A DNA stretch of 6,135 nt from Planctomycetota bacterium. GTDB lineage: Bacteria > Planctomycetota > Phycisphaerae > WQYP01 > JAJZKY01. Positions 1 to 6,052 of this stretch are shown here, one piece after another. Within the stretch, counting starts at the first letter, position 1. The number at the start of each line of letters is the position of its first letter. Location: contig JAJZKY010000305.1 of NCBI GenBank assembly GCA_021803885.1, forward strand, positions 1 to 6,135. Direction: 5' to 3'. The notes beneath the pieces were generated by a model. It searched no databases, had not been told where the DNA came from, and worked only from the letters and a program-made list of their open reading frames with translations. The position numbers were made by a program, and so were the translations under genes.

Positions 1-69
1 TGGGGCTGATCCTCATTGAATCCGATCTCGGTACGGCTTTGCTATTTCCTTTGGTGCTGTATGCCATGC
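1..69. repeat. Left arm of a perfect 69-bp inverted repeat
   Basis: Bases 1-69 are the exact reverse complement of bases 221-289, 69 matches out of 69. The match stops sharply at base 70, where the partner base 220 no longer complements. It runs to the very first base of the window, so the arm may continue beyond it. Read on the plus strand this arm encodes rodA sense codons (the stretch around E-S-D-L-G-T-A). Read on the minus strand it is antisense rodA that supplies a false 3' end to the main rodA frame. Confidence 0.97.
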
Positions 70-839
70 AGTTCGCCAGAGGTAGGCTTGTTTTGGACAA
101 ACATGGAAATAATGCGTTGTTTTTGATAAGGTTTGAGTAGTGGATAGCAACCGGGGGCAATGGATATGGCTATCAGCGCGATGGCCACGAGGTGGCGCAA
201 TCTGGCTCCGGCCGCGATGAGCATGGCATACAGCACCAAAGGAAATAGCAAAGCCGTACCGAGATCGGATTCAATGAGGATCAGCCCCATGGGCAGCAAC
301 ATCAGCAGAAAGGGCACGACCAGGCGCGAAAGCCCGTGGATATCCTTATGCAACCGCAGATACCACGCCACAGACATGACAAACGCGATCTTGGCCAGTT
401 CGCTTGGTTGAAAGTTGATGCCGCCTGGTAGTATGAACCAGCGGTGACTGCCGTTGACGGCAGGGGCTTTAAGCACCGCCAGGAGCAACAGCAGGGTGAA
501 GGCGAGAAAAGCGTAGGCATATCGACCGATGTGTCGATAGGTGGGGGCAATGGCGGCTAGCAATACAATCAGACCAATGCCGATATGAATTTCCTGCACA
601 CGTGCCAGATGCGGCGAGGAAACGTGCACCGCCGCGAGACTGATGAGGCATAAAAGCAGGATGCTACCCAGCAGAAGCCAGGCGATGCGGGTGCCGAGCA
701 GTCGCGGCAGCAGTCGATTCCAGAGGCGCAAAATGATGGAGGAATCGTCATCGGTGCGGCGATGGATGATGCGCGCCGGACGCAAGGCGTCGGGGTTGAG
801 CGGGGTGGCGGAAGAATCGGTCTTTTGCGTATCGGTCAA
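42..839 (-). CDS. rodA: RodA, SEDS-family peptidoglycan polymerase; 3' end lost at a fold-back junction
   Basis: RodA is the inner-membrane glycan polymerase of the elongasome, using lipid II and working with PBP2. The frame gives 265 residues where the family usually has about 370-420. After a polar N-terminus of about 45 residues come repeated membrane segments. Family landmarks are S-H-R-W-F (131-135), P-S-E-L-A-K (145-150), D-L-G-T-A (192-196) and P-Y-Q-K-Q-R (237-242). Residues up to about 257 look genuine. The last eight (H-G-I-Q-H-Q-R-K) are antisense of rodA's own codons from the inverted repeat, so the stop at 42-44 is artificial. The later membrane segments and the C-terminal loop that carries the catalytic aspartate in SEDS proteins are missing. 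The start is TTG at 839, overlapping the PBP2 stop as TTGA, which suggests translational coupling. Family identity is firm; the true 3' end is not in the window. Confidence 0.93.
   Translation of the reverse strand: MTDTQKTDSSATPLNPDALRPARIIHRRTDDDSSIILRLWNRLLPRLLGTRIAWLLLGSILLLCLISLAAVHVSSPHLARVQEIHIGIGLIVLLAAIAPTYRHIGRYAYAFLAFTLLLLLAVLKAPAVNGSHRWFILPGGINFQPSELAKIAFVMSVAWYLRLHKDIHGLSRLVVPFLLMLLPMGLILIESDLGTALLFPLVLYAMLIAAGARLRHLVAIALIAISIAPGCYPLLKPYQKQRIISMFVQNKPTSGELHGIQHQRK
221..289. repeat. Right arm of the 69-bp inverted repeat, inside rodA
   Basis: This is the partner of bases 1-69, separated from it by a 151-base spacer (70-220). It is the native copy: in the minus-strand rodA frame it encodes roughly residues 185-206, including the conserved D-L-G-T-A stretch, and is continuous with good RodA sequence on both sides. 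The other arm is therefore the duplicated one. Confidence 0.97.
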
Positions 840-2899
840 GGTGTCGCCGCCTGCGGCAGGTAGCCGCGCTGTTGCATCAATTGAATGCAGGTCTTGACAA
901 TCGGCCCGGCCCGACGGCCGCCATCGCCGCCCATTTCCACGATGGCCGCGAGCACGTACTTGGGCTTGTTGGCCGGCACAAAGCCTACAAACCAGGCATC
1001 ATCTCCCTTTTTGATGGTGATCTTGCCATTGATATCGATGCGTTCGGCGGTTTGGGCGGTGCCGGTTTTGCCGGCCACAGGCAGCCCCATGCGGAGCACC
1101 GGGGCGGTTCCGTGAGGCCCATGGACCACCAGATACATCCCCTGTTTGACGAAACTTAAATCCAGCACGTTCAGGTGCAACAGGCGCGGCGGTGGACGGT
1201 GGATTTGTTCAATAATCTGCGGCTGCATCCATACGCCGCCGCGCAACATCGCCGTATAGGCATTGGCCATTTGCAGAGGCGTGACCGCCATGGGGCCTTG
1301 GCCGATGCCCATCATAATGGCCCAGTCGGTAATTCTAAATTGGCTGCGATCCGGCTGGGCGGGGGGTAAATATCCGCCGGTTTCCTCATGGAGGCCGATG
1401 CCGGTGGCCGAACCAAGGCCGAAAGCCCGGTACCCTTCAACCAGGCGCTTCAGCCCGAGTTTCATGCCCACCCGGTAAAAGTAAGTATCGCAGGATTGTT
1501 CCAGAGCCTGCACCATATTGAGGTTGCCGGGCGCCACGGGATAGGTCCAGTTGCGAAAAATATTGGGGTGGCCGGGCAACAAATAGGCTCCGCAATTCAT
1601 GACCGTATTGGGTGCAAGGGCACCCACGGTCAGGGCGTAGGCGGCCTCCAGAGGCTTGACAATGCTGCCTGGCGGGTATGCGCTGCTGATGGCCCGGTTG
1701 ATCAGGGGAAGTTGAGCATCGGCGATTAACTTGGGAAAATCCTGGTGATAACTATTGAGGTTGTACGTGGGCAAAGAAAGCATGACCAACACGCGATTGG
1801 TGCGCACGGAAAGCACCACCACCGCGGCGCGGTGCATGGCTCCATGAAAGTAAAGCAGATGCGTTTGCCAATTCAGCAATCTTTGTTGAAGTTGCCGCTG
1901 GAGCTCAATATCCAAGGTCAAGCGCACCGTGCGTCCGGGAATGGGCGGGCGGTAAGCCTGCGGCACCTGTTTGCCATCCAGGCGCAGCAGTTCCACGCCG
2001 CGAGTGGGTCGGAGCAAATTTTCAGCGGCGTATTCCACCCCAAATGCACCCATACTGTCTCCCGGCAGATAGCCCTTGAGGTTGCCGCGGGTGTCGGACA
2101 ACTTGCCGGGAATAAGGCGTGGCAGCACAAACCGATTTTTCCGCAGCGCCGCGGGCGTCACCTGACGCAGCGCTCCAATGACCTGGGCGGCTACGTCGCC
2201 AAACGGATATACCCGGTGTTTGCTGGGGACGACCACCAGGCCGGGATAGCGGCGGGCGTGTTTTTGAAAATAAAACGCGACTTGATCGGGAATATCCGGA
2301 ACCACGGTATGGGCTTCATGGGCCTCAAGTAAATTCAGTCCCTGGCTAAGTGCCACAGCCATATCTTGTTGACGATCTGAGGGAGAAACGTCAGCTCGGA
2401 CGTTATTGTCATGGCCGTAACGGAGGGTCCAGATGTCCTGGCGCAAAAACGCCATTCGCCTGCGGATGGTATCAAAGGTTTCGAGCACGGCAGCCAAAGG
2501 AATGTGGCAATGGCGGGCGATAGCGGCGGGCAGGCGGAGCAACCGGGCCGCTATTTTTTTTCTGGTTGTGGGCAATCGGGCGATGATCTGAGCTCGGGTT
2601 AAATGCTCGTCTTGAAGTTCATCAATGGCCTGACGGGTGATCCACAGGTAATCACGATTCATGGCCTGATATTCAATGGCGAGGTTGTTGCAGGGTTGTT
2701 CAACGGCCAGGTAGCGGCCCTTGCGATCCACAATAGCGCCGCGAACGGAGGGAATCACTATGTGCCGGTAGCTGAAGCTGCGGGCGCGATCTTTCCACAT
2801 CCGTGCCTGAAGCACCTGCAGTTGATACAGGCGCACAACGAGAATGAACGCCACGATCAGGGCTAAGACGAAGAGCAAAATAAGGCGGCGTTTCAACAT
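836..2899 (-). CDS. mrdA: Penicillin-binding protein 2 (MrdA), elongation-specific transpeptidase
   Basis: This class B PBP cross-links new peptidoglycan during side-wall growth, in complex with RodA. It has 687 residues, slightly longer than E. coli PBP2. Layout: a short basic N-terminus; one membrane anchor (about 6-24); a dimerisation/pedestal domain from about 45 to 320, opening with R-G-A-I-V-D-R-K-G (53-61); and a transpeptidase domain from about 350 to 675. The three active-site motifs are present: S-I-V-K (S412 nucleophile, K415), S-C-D (469-471, the S-x-D variant typical of the PBP2 group) and K-T-G-T (611-614). The G-I-G-Q-G stretch (531-535) before P-L-Q-M-A-N is also typical. The ATG at 2899 directly precedes the anchor; no clear Shine-Dalgarno is seen. 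It follows mreD after an 85-base gap and overlaps rodA by the TTGA junction, so it is part of an elongation operon. The gene appears intact. Confidence 0.97.
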   Translation of the reverse strand: MLKRRLILLFVLALIVAFILVVRLYQLQVLQARMWKDRARSFSYRHIVIPSVRGAIVDRKGRYLAVEQPCNNLAIEYQAMNRDYLWITRQAIDELQDEHLTRAQIIARLPTTRKKIAARLLRLPAAIARHCHIPLAAVLETFDTIRRRMAFLRQDIWTLRYGHDNNVRADVSPSDRQQDMAVALSQGLNLLEAHEAHTVVPDIPDQVAFYFQKHARRYPGLVVVPSKHRVYPFGDVAAQVIGALRQVTPAALRKNRFVLPRLIPGKLSDTRGNLKGYLPGDSMGAFGVEYAAENLLRPTRGVELLRLDGKQVPQAYRPPIPGRTVRLTLDIELQRQLQQRLLNWQTHLLYFHGAMHRAAVVVLSVRTNRVLVMLSLPTYNLNSYHQDFPKLIADAQLPLINRAISSAYPPGSIVKPLEAAYALTVGALAPNTVMNCGAYLLPGHPNIFRNWTYPVAPGNLNMVQALEQSCDTYFYRVGMKLGLKRLVEGYRAFGLGSATGIGLHEETGGYLPPAQPDRSQFRITDWAIMMGIGQGPMAVTPLQMANAYTAMLRGGVWMQPQIIEQIHRPPPRLLHLNVLDLSFVKQGMYLVVHGPHGTAPVLRMGLPVAGKTGTAQTAERIDINGKITIKKGDDAWFVGFVPANKPKYVLAAIVEMGGDGGRRAGPIVKTCIQLMQQRGYLPQAATP

Positions 2900-2933
2900 C
2901 CGGGCAAGTACCTGTAAGAAACCATTCCCGCCG

Positions 2934-2950
2934 TCGTCACGTTCTGACGA
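2934..2950 (-). other. Small hairpin in the mreD-mrdA intergenic gap
   Basis: A perfect 6-bp stem (TCGTCA / TGACGA) encloses a 5-base loop in the 85-base gap between mreD and mrdA, about 35 bases before the mrdA start. No T-tract follows on the minus strand, so it does not look like an intrinsic terminator. It could be an RNA processing or stability element, or a small operator, or chance. Confidence 0.35.
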
Positions 2951-2984
2951 TCTGAATGGATGATACCAAGTTCGGCCGCAGAGT

Positions 2985-3530
2985 TCATCGCTTCCGGTTG
3001 GTCAGGTGCAGCGATGGCCCATCAAAACCCAACAGGGATCCGATCATAAATAGTCCGCGGAAAACCCAGGGCGCCAGAATCGCCGTATAAATGGCGCTGG
3101 AAAAGGCAATGGCGGTGGTGGCGGCATACCCGGATATGTCCGTTGTGGGTTGAGCCGCGCTCCACAAAGCCATGCGGATGAGCACATTTTTGCCCAACAG
3201 AACAAGCATAACCGTCAGAAATACGAGCACGAATTGGCTGATGGGATTCTGGCGAAAAATGTTCATCCGAATTCGGGTGATGGCATAGCCAGCCAAGGAA
3301 AGCGATATGGTGTTGACCCCAAAAAGGCCAGTTGCGGTCAGATCATACACCAATCCGCAGCAAAAGCAGGCCAGCAGGGCCGAGTCTTCCGTTGGATAAA
3401 GGGCATAAAATACCGCCAGCATGGGAATAAATTCAATGTGAAAATAGCCAGCCTCGCTCCATTGTCCGAAGTGAGCAACTTGTAGGGCCGTGGCCAGGTA
3501 CAGCAGGATGCCAAATGTGATCCATCGCAT
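2985..3530 (-). CDS. mreD: Rod shape-determining protein MreD
   Basis: MreD is a small integral membrane partner of the MreC/PBP2/RodA elongation complex. From the ATG at 3530 it has 181 residues, close to the family norm of about 160-180, with about five or six hydrophobic segments. Recognisable features are the M-R-W start running straight into a membrane helix, a segment with P-M-L-A-V-F-Y-A-L, then C-G-L-V-Y-D-L-T, G-V-N-T-I-S-L-S-L-A-G-Y and an R-I-R-M-N-I-F-R loop, all in the usual order. The frame stays open upstream to a TTG at 3557, adding nine residues, but the M-R-W start fits the family better. Neither start has a clear Shine-Dalgarno. It lies 73 bases after the RidA gene and 85 before mrdA. 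The order mreD-mrdA-rodA is the classic one, but mreB and mreC are not immediately upstream. Confidence 0.9.
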   Translation of the reverse strand: MRWITFGILLYLATALQVAHFGQWSEAGYFHIEFIPMLAVFYALYPTEDSALLACFCCGLVYDLTATGLFGVNTISLSLAGYAITRIRMNIFRQNPISQFVLVFLTVMLVLLGKNVLIRMALWSAAQPTTDISGYAATTAIAFSSAIYTAILAPWVFRGLFMIGSLLGFDGPSLHLTNRKR

Positions 3531-3603
3531 AATGGACAGTATCGCCGGTAGAGGCAATTGTGGAAAGTCAAAATCAGGCGGCGGGGGCCTGGCCAGCCGG
3601 GCC

Positions 3604-4068
3604 TCATTTAATTTGCACCATCAGTTCCAGTTCCACCGCGGCGCCCAGCGGCAGGGCATTGACGCCCACCGCCGCACGGGCGTGGCGGCCCGCCGGGCCG
3701 AAAACTTCCAGCAGCAGATTACTGGCTCCGTTGGCTACCGTGGCCTGCTCGATAAAATCAGCCTCACATTGAACAAAGACGCCTAGTCGCACCATACGAT
3801 CCACTTTGGTCCAATCTCCAGCGCAGGCACTGTGCAGCACCGCCAGGGCATTGATCACGGCCAGCCGGGCGGCCTGTTGGCCATGTTCAACGGAAATCAT
3901 GGTGGGAACTTTCCCTTTGAACTTTAATTCGCCGTTCTGCACCGGCAGTTGCCCGCTGACCACCACCAGGTGGTTGGCTATGACATAAGGCACGTATGCA
4001 GCAACAGGCTTTGGGGCAGCCGGCAGAACAATGCCCAGCCGTTGGAGATTCGCTTCGATGGGGGACAT
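3604..4068 (-). CDS. RidA/YjgF/YER057c/UK114 family protein, possible enamine/imine deaminase
   Basis: The protein has 154 residues and covers the whole RidA-like fold, in the longer subgroup whose N-terminus reads I-E-A-x-L-x-x-L-G-I. RidA proteins form trimers and hydrolyse reactive 2-aminoacrylate and related imines made by PLP enzymes; this subgroup is less well characterised. Visible family features are V-S-G-Q-L-P near residues 37-42, G-Q-Q-A-A-R-L near 63-69, and the C-terminal G-R-H-A-R-A-A-V-G-V-N-A-L-P. The arginine of R-A-A-V aligns with the substrate-carboxylate arginine of E. coli RidA (R105), and the first glutamate of E-L-E aligns with E120. The cysteine next to that arginine in E. 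coli is alanine here. An ATG at 4074 is possible, but the one at 4068 has the better-spaced AGGA and gives the family-like M-S-P-I-E-A start. Its place between a membrane protein and mreD suggests no specific partner. Confidence 0.9.
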   Translation of the reverse strand: MSPIEANLQRLGIVLPAAPKPVAAYVPYVIANHLVVVSGQLPVQNGELKFKGKVPTMISVEHGQQAARLAVINALAVLHSACAGDWTKVDRMVRLGVFVQCEADFIEQATVANGASNLLLEVFGPAGRHARAAVGVNALPLGAAVELELMVQIK

Positions 4069-4076
4069 CAGCATAG

Positions 4077-4080
4077 TCCT
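4077..4080 (-). promoter_or_regulatory. Shine-Dalgarno site that decides the RidA start
   Basis: An AGGA core lies 8 bases before the ATG at 4068 but only 2 bases before the in-frame ATG at 4074. The spacing favours 4068. A run of seven Ts (minus strand, 4087-4081) lies immediately upstream. Confidence 0.6.
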
Positions 4081-4137
4081 AAAAAAAGGGACACGGGTAT
4101 GGGCGGGTTGCCGGTTAAGGCCATTGCCGCCGATGGA

Positions 4138-5136
4138 TTAAATACATCCATCTCGCGAGAGTTGCAAATCAGCCGGTGCGGTTTTTTGTTCCCCTTCCAC
4201 CACGCGGCGTAATGCCAGGAGGCTGAATTGCCATATCACCCACACCTCCACCCCGAACCCGGCAAAACCGATCAGGCCGGGCGCCGGCATTTGAAAATAG
4301 CGAATGTGCTGCCACGAACCAAGAAAGGGGAGATGATAAGTCCATTTGGCAATGGCCCAGTAATTCCAGAATTCCCACAGCAACCCGCAACATAAACCGC
4401 CGAGCATCAAAGCAAAGGTGCGTCCCCAGCGGCCCTGCCGCCAGTCCCCGATAATGCTGGGCCGTCCGCACCAGAAATTAATGGGGTCCAACAGAAAGAG
4501 CAGGCTGACCCAAATGGCCAGGTTGGCAATGGGGCTGCGAAAAACAAATGGCCAAAAAAATAGGGTTGCACCCAAAAAAAGCGTGGCAATTTGCCAAGCG
4601 AGTCCTATGCGCACGGGGCTACTCTTCAATCGGGTCATCCCCATGCGCATGAGCACTTCCGCGGTTAAAAACATGCCGGGGGCAATGGCAGCAAATGCCA
4701 GCAGATAACCTAATCCGCGGTCCCACGGGTTGGTGGGCATTCCTTGATAGTTCCAGGCGTGGAGTCCTGTTGCCGGGTCGCGCATGAAGTAAAAGTTCAG
4801 AAAATCAAAGTAACACCATGCCGGAATGGACCACAGCCAGCATATCCAAAACCGATTCCGGAATCGCCGCAACCATGAAACGCCGTCCAATCTGGCCAGC
4901 AAACCCAAGAGCACCATCAGGTAAGCGCTCCAAGCCCATGGGGTGATATGAATGCGCACCTGCGTACCAATCCACTTGGCTGGGCCTGCTGGAAGAGAGC
5001 CGACGAGAGAACAAAACAGCAGAATTTCCAAAAGGCCAATGATGGTCAGGCCCGCGAAAAGCATGCCGAATCCGGGGCGGTACCCATGTTTACGCTTAGA
5101 CCCAATGGGGGAAGAAATGGTCCATTTACTATTCAT
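4138..5136 (-). CDS. Uncharacterised aromatic-rich polytopic membrane protein
   Basis: The function is not recognised. From the ATG at 5136 it has 332 residues. A basic N-terminus (S-K-R-K-H) precedes about eight hydrophobic segments, near residues 25-45, 63-81, 94-114, 140-162, 177-198, 203-219, 242-260 and 287-309. It ends in a short polar tail. It is unusually rich in Trp, Phe and Tyr. Likely functional landmarks are C-Y-F-D-F-L-N-F-Y-F (about 108-117), A-P-G-M-F-L-T-A-E (152-160) and a striking L-L-W-E-F-W-N-Y-W-A stretch followed by K-W-T-Y (252-267). Similar W-E-F-W-N motifs occur, from memory, in hypothetical membrane proteins of several bacterial phyla. The frame stays open to a TTG at 5145, but that codon overlaps the -10 box. 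The gene begins 72 bases after the DUF190 stop and has its own predicted promoter, so it may not belong to the crcB operon. Confidence 0.85.
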   Translation of the reverse strand: MNSKWTISSPIGSKRKHGYRPGFGMLFAGLTIIGLLEILLFCSLVGSLPAGPAKWIGTQVRIHITPWAWSAYLMVLLGLLARLDGVSWLRRFRNRFWICWLWSIPAWCYFDFLNFYFMRDPATGLHAWNYQGMPTNPWDRGLGYLLAFAAIAPGMFLTAEVLMRMGMTRLKSSPVRIGLAWQIATLFLGATLFFWPFVFRSPIANLAIWVSLLFLLDPINFWCGRPSIIGDWRQGRWGRTFALMLGGLCCGLLWEFWNYWAIAKWTYHLPFLGSWQHIRYFQMPAPGLIGFAGFGVEVWVIWQFSLLALRRVVEGEQKTAPADLQLSRDGCI

Positions 5137-5144
5137 ACCGTGCA

Positions 5145-5153
5145 ATTATATCA
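5145..5153 (-). promoter_or_regulatory. Extended -10 promoter giving a near-leaderless mRNA
   Basis: The minus strand reads TGATATAAT, a perfect extended -10 (TG-n-TATAAT). Normal spacing puts the transcription start at about 5138-5136, at or within two bases of the ATG at 5136. No Shine-Dalgarno precedes that ATG, consistent with leaderless translation. No good -35 is seen, which extended -10 promoters tolerate. An 8-bp palindrome, CTGATCAG (5174-5181), lies just upstream of where a -35 would be and could be an operator or chance. Confidence 0.55.
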
Positions 5154-5208
5154 GTGGTGTTTTGATTGTGGCGCTGATCAGTCTGGTAGCGGCTTGAGTT
5201 ACCATGGC

Positions 5209-5988
5209 TTATCCCGGGTCTGGCGTTGAGGATGCTTTGGCAGCCGCATCTACGGGATTGTGCGTGTATTTGTAAATATGGACGCCTTCCATGGTGATCA
5301 TGCCTTCCTGCACCAGATGATCCAGCGTGGGCAGAAAGCTTTGGATTTTTTCGCGGGAATCCACAATTTCAATGACAATCGGCAGATCCGTGGAAAGCGC
5401 CAAGACCTTGTTGGTGTGCAGTACGCTGTTAGCTCCAAAGCCGAGGGAACCTTTGAGTACGGTTCCACCGGCCATGCCTGCCGCACGGGCCTTGGCAATG
5501 ATGGCCTCAAAGAGCGGCTTATTTTCCCATTCATCCGCTTCGCCGATGAATATCCGCAGTAGAACTCCATCGTGATCGATTCGCATGAGTGCATCTCCTT
5601 TTAAATCGGGAAGGGTAGTGAGAGGTTCAATCGGCGCCGGCAGTCGGCTTTGGTGAGGCTTGCCTCTTTTTTGATACATCATCACGGAGGCCCGTTCCAG
5701 GGTGGCCAGGCCGGTTTTCATCTGTTGAGGAAATACGTGCTGGGCAAAGGCCGCGATTTTTCCCGCTTCGTCAACGAGTTCCACAATCACCGGGGAAGCA
5801 CTGGTCCACCGGTAGTCTGAGGGCATTAAAGTGCCGTGTGGGCCAAATCCCATGATGCCGCGCAGCACCGTTGCTCCGGCAAGCTTTTGGCGGCTGGCGG
5901 CCTGCACCAGGCGCTCGTAAACCGGAGCGAAGTGATATAGATCGGAACTGCGCAGGTACACACGCAGTAAAATCATTTCGCCAATCAT
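5209..5988 (-). CDS. Tandem DUF190 (PII-like) protein next to crcB
   Basis: The protein has 259 residues and two consecutive DUF190 domains, at about 5-107 and 135-241. DUF190 domains resemble PII signalling proteins and are often encoded beside CrcB fluoride exporters, where a sensory or regulatory role is assumed but unproven. Each copy repeats the same plan: an L-R-V-Y-L / L-R-I-F-I strand, then G-A-T-V-L-R-G-I-M-G-F-G (38-49) or G-G-T-V-L-K-G-S-L-G-F-G (174-185), then P-V-I-V-E-L-V-D / P-I-V-I-E-I-V-D, then a conserved helix with K-I. A proline-rich linker (about 109-130) joins them. Most family members are single domains of about 110 residues. The ATG at 5988 has a strong AAGGAG seven bases upstream. 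A second ribosome site and ATG at residue 135 mark the start of domain 2. The likely operon partner is crcB, 64 bases upstream. No signal peptide or membrane segment is seen, so it is cytosolic. Confidence 0.93.
   Translation of the reverse strand: MIGEMILLRVYLRSSDLYHFAPVYERLVQAASRQKLAGATVLRGIMGFGPHGTLMPSDYRWTSASPVIVELVDEAGKIAAFAQHVFPQQMKTGLATLERASVMMYQKRGKPHQSRLPAPIEPLTTLPDLKGDALMRIDHDGVLLRIFIGEADEWENKPLFEAIIAKARAAGMAGGTVLKGSLGFGANSVLHTNKVLALSTDLPIVIEIVDSREKIQSFLPTLDHLVQEGMITMEGVHIYKYTHNPVDAAAKASSTPDPG
5595..5600 (-). promoter_or_regulatory. Internal ribosome binding site before DUF190 domain 2
   Basis: AAGGAG on the minus strand stands 8 bases before an in-frame ATG (5586) that encodes Met135, exactly where the second domain begins (M-R-I-D-H-D). 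Its context (TTAAAAGGAGAT) closely resembles the site before the main start (TTAAGGAGAT). It could drive a separate 125-residue single-domain protein, or be a relic of two genes that fused. Confidence 0.6.
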
Positions 5989-5995
5989 GGTCTAT

Positions 5996-6001
5996 CTCCT
6001 T
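5996..6001 (-). promoter_or_regulatory. Shine-Dalgarno site of the DUF190 gene
   Basis: AAGGAG lies 7 bases before the ATG at 5988. It is one of the two best ribosome sites in the window, the other being the internal one in the same gene, and it fixes the start of the protein. Confidence 0.8.
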
Positions 6002-6052
6002 AATGGCGTATGCCCCACGCAGGTCTGGCGCTTTCATCCGCTTGGCCAGACG

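Noticed and set aside
1..289. Interpretation of the inverted repeat as transposon ends
   Set aside because: The arms are rodA coding sequence, no transposase lies between or beside them, and the spacer is continuous rodA. There is no target-site duplication to see.
872..2866. Long plus-strand open frames across the mrdA region, the largest about 195 codons (1745-2332)
   Set aside because: They are antisense to a gene with all PBP2 catalytic motifs, resemble no family and have compositions typical of reverse-frame shadows in GC-rich genes.
3531..3557. TTG start of mreD at 3557, adding nine residues
   Set aside because: There is no ribosome site, and the extra residues precede the M-R-W plus membrane helix start usual for MreD. 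The ATG at 3530 is preferred.
3530..3572. TTGACT resembling a -35 box upstream of mreD
   Set aside because: No -10-like hexamer lies at 16-18 bases. The nearest candidate, GATACT, is about 22 bases away.
3551..3603. GC-rich GGCC-type hairpin after ridA followed by a T-containing stretch (TGATTTTGAC)
   Set aside because: The stem is only four bases in any reasonable fold, and no continuous T-tract follows it at terminator distance.
4081..4137. Possible intrinsic terminator after the membrane protein: GGCGG/CCGCC pairing followed by seven Ts
   Set aside because: The loop is about 20 bases and about 14 unpaired bases separate the stem from the T-run, so the geometry is wrong. The T-run directly precedes the ridA ribosome site.
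5298..5594. Minus-strand frame of 98 codons inside the DUF190 gene
   Set aside because: Its ATG directly abuts the internal AAGGAG with no spacing, and its translation has no DUF190 character. It is a shifted-frame shadow of domain 2.
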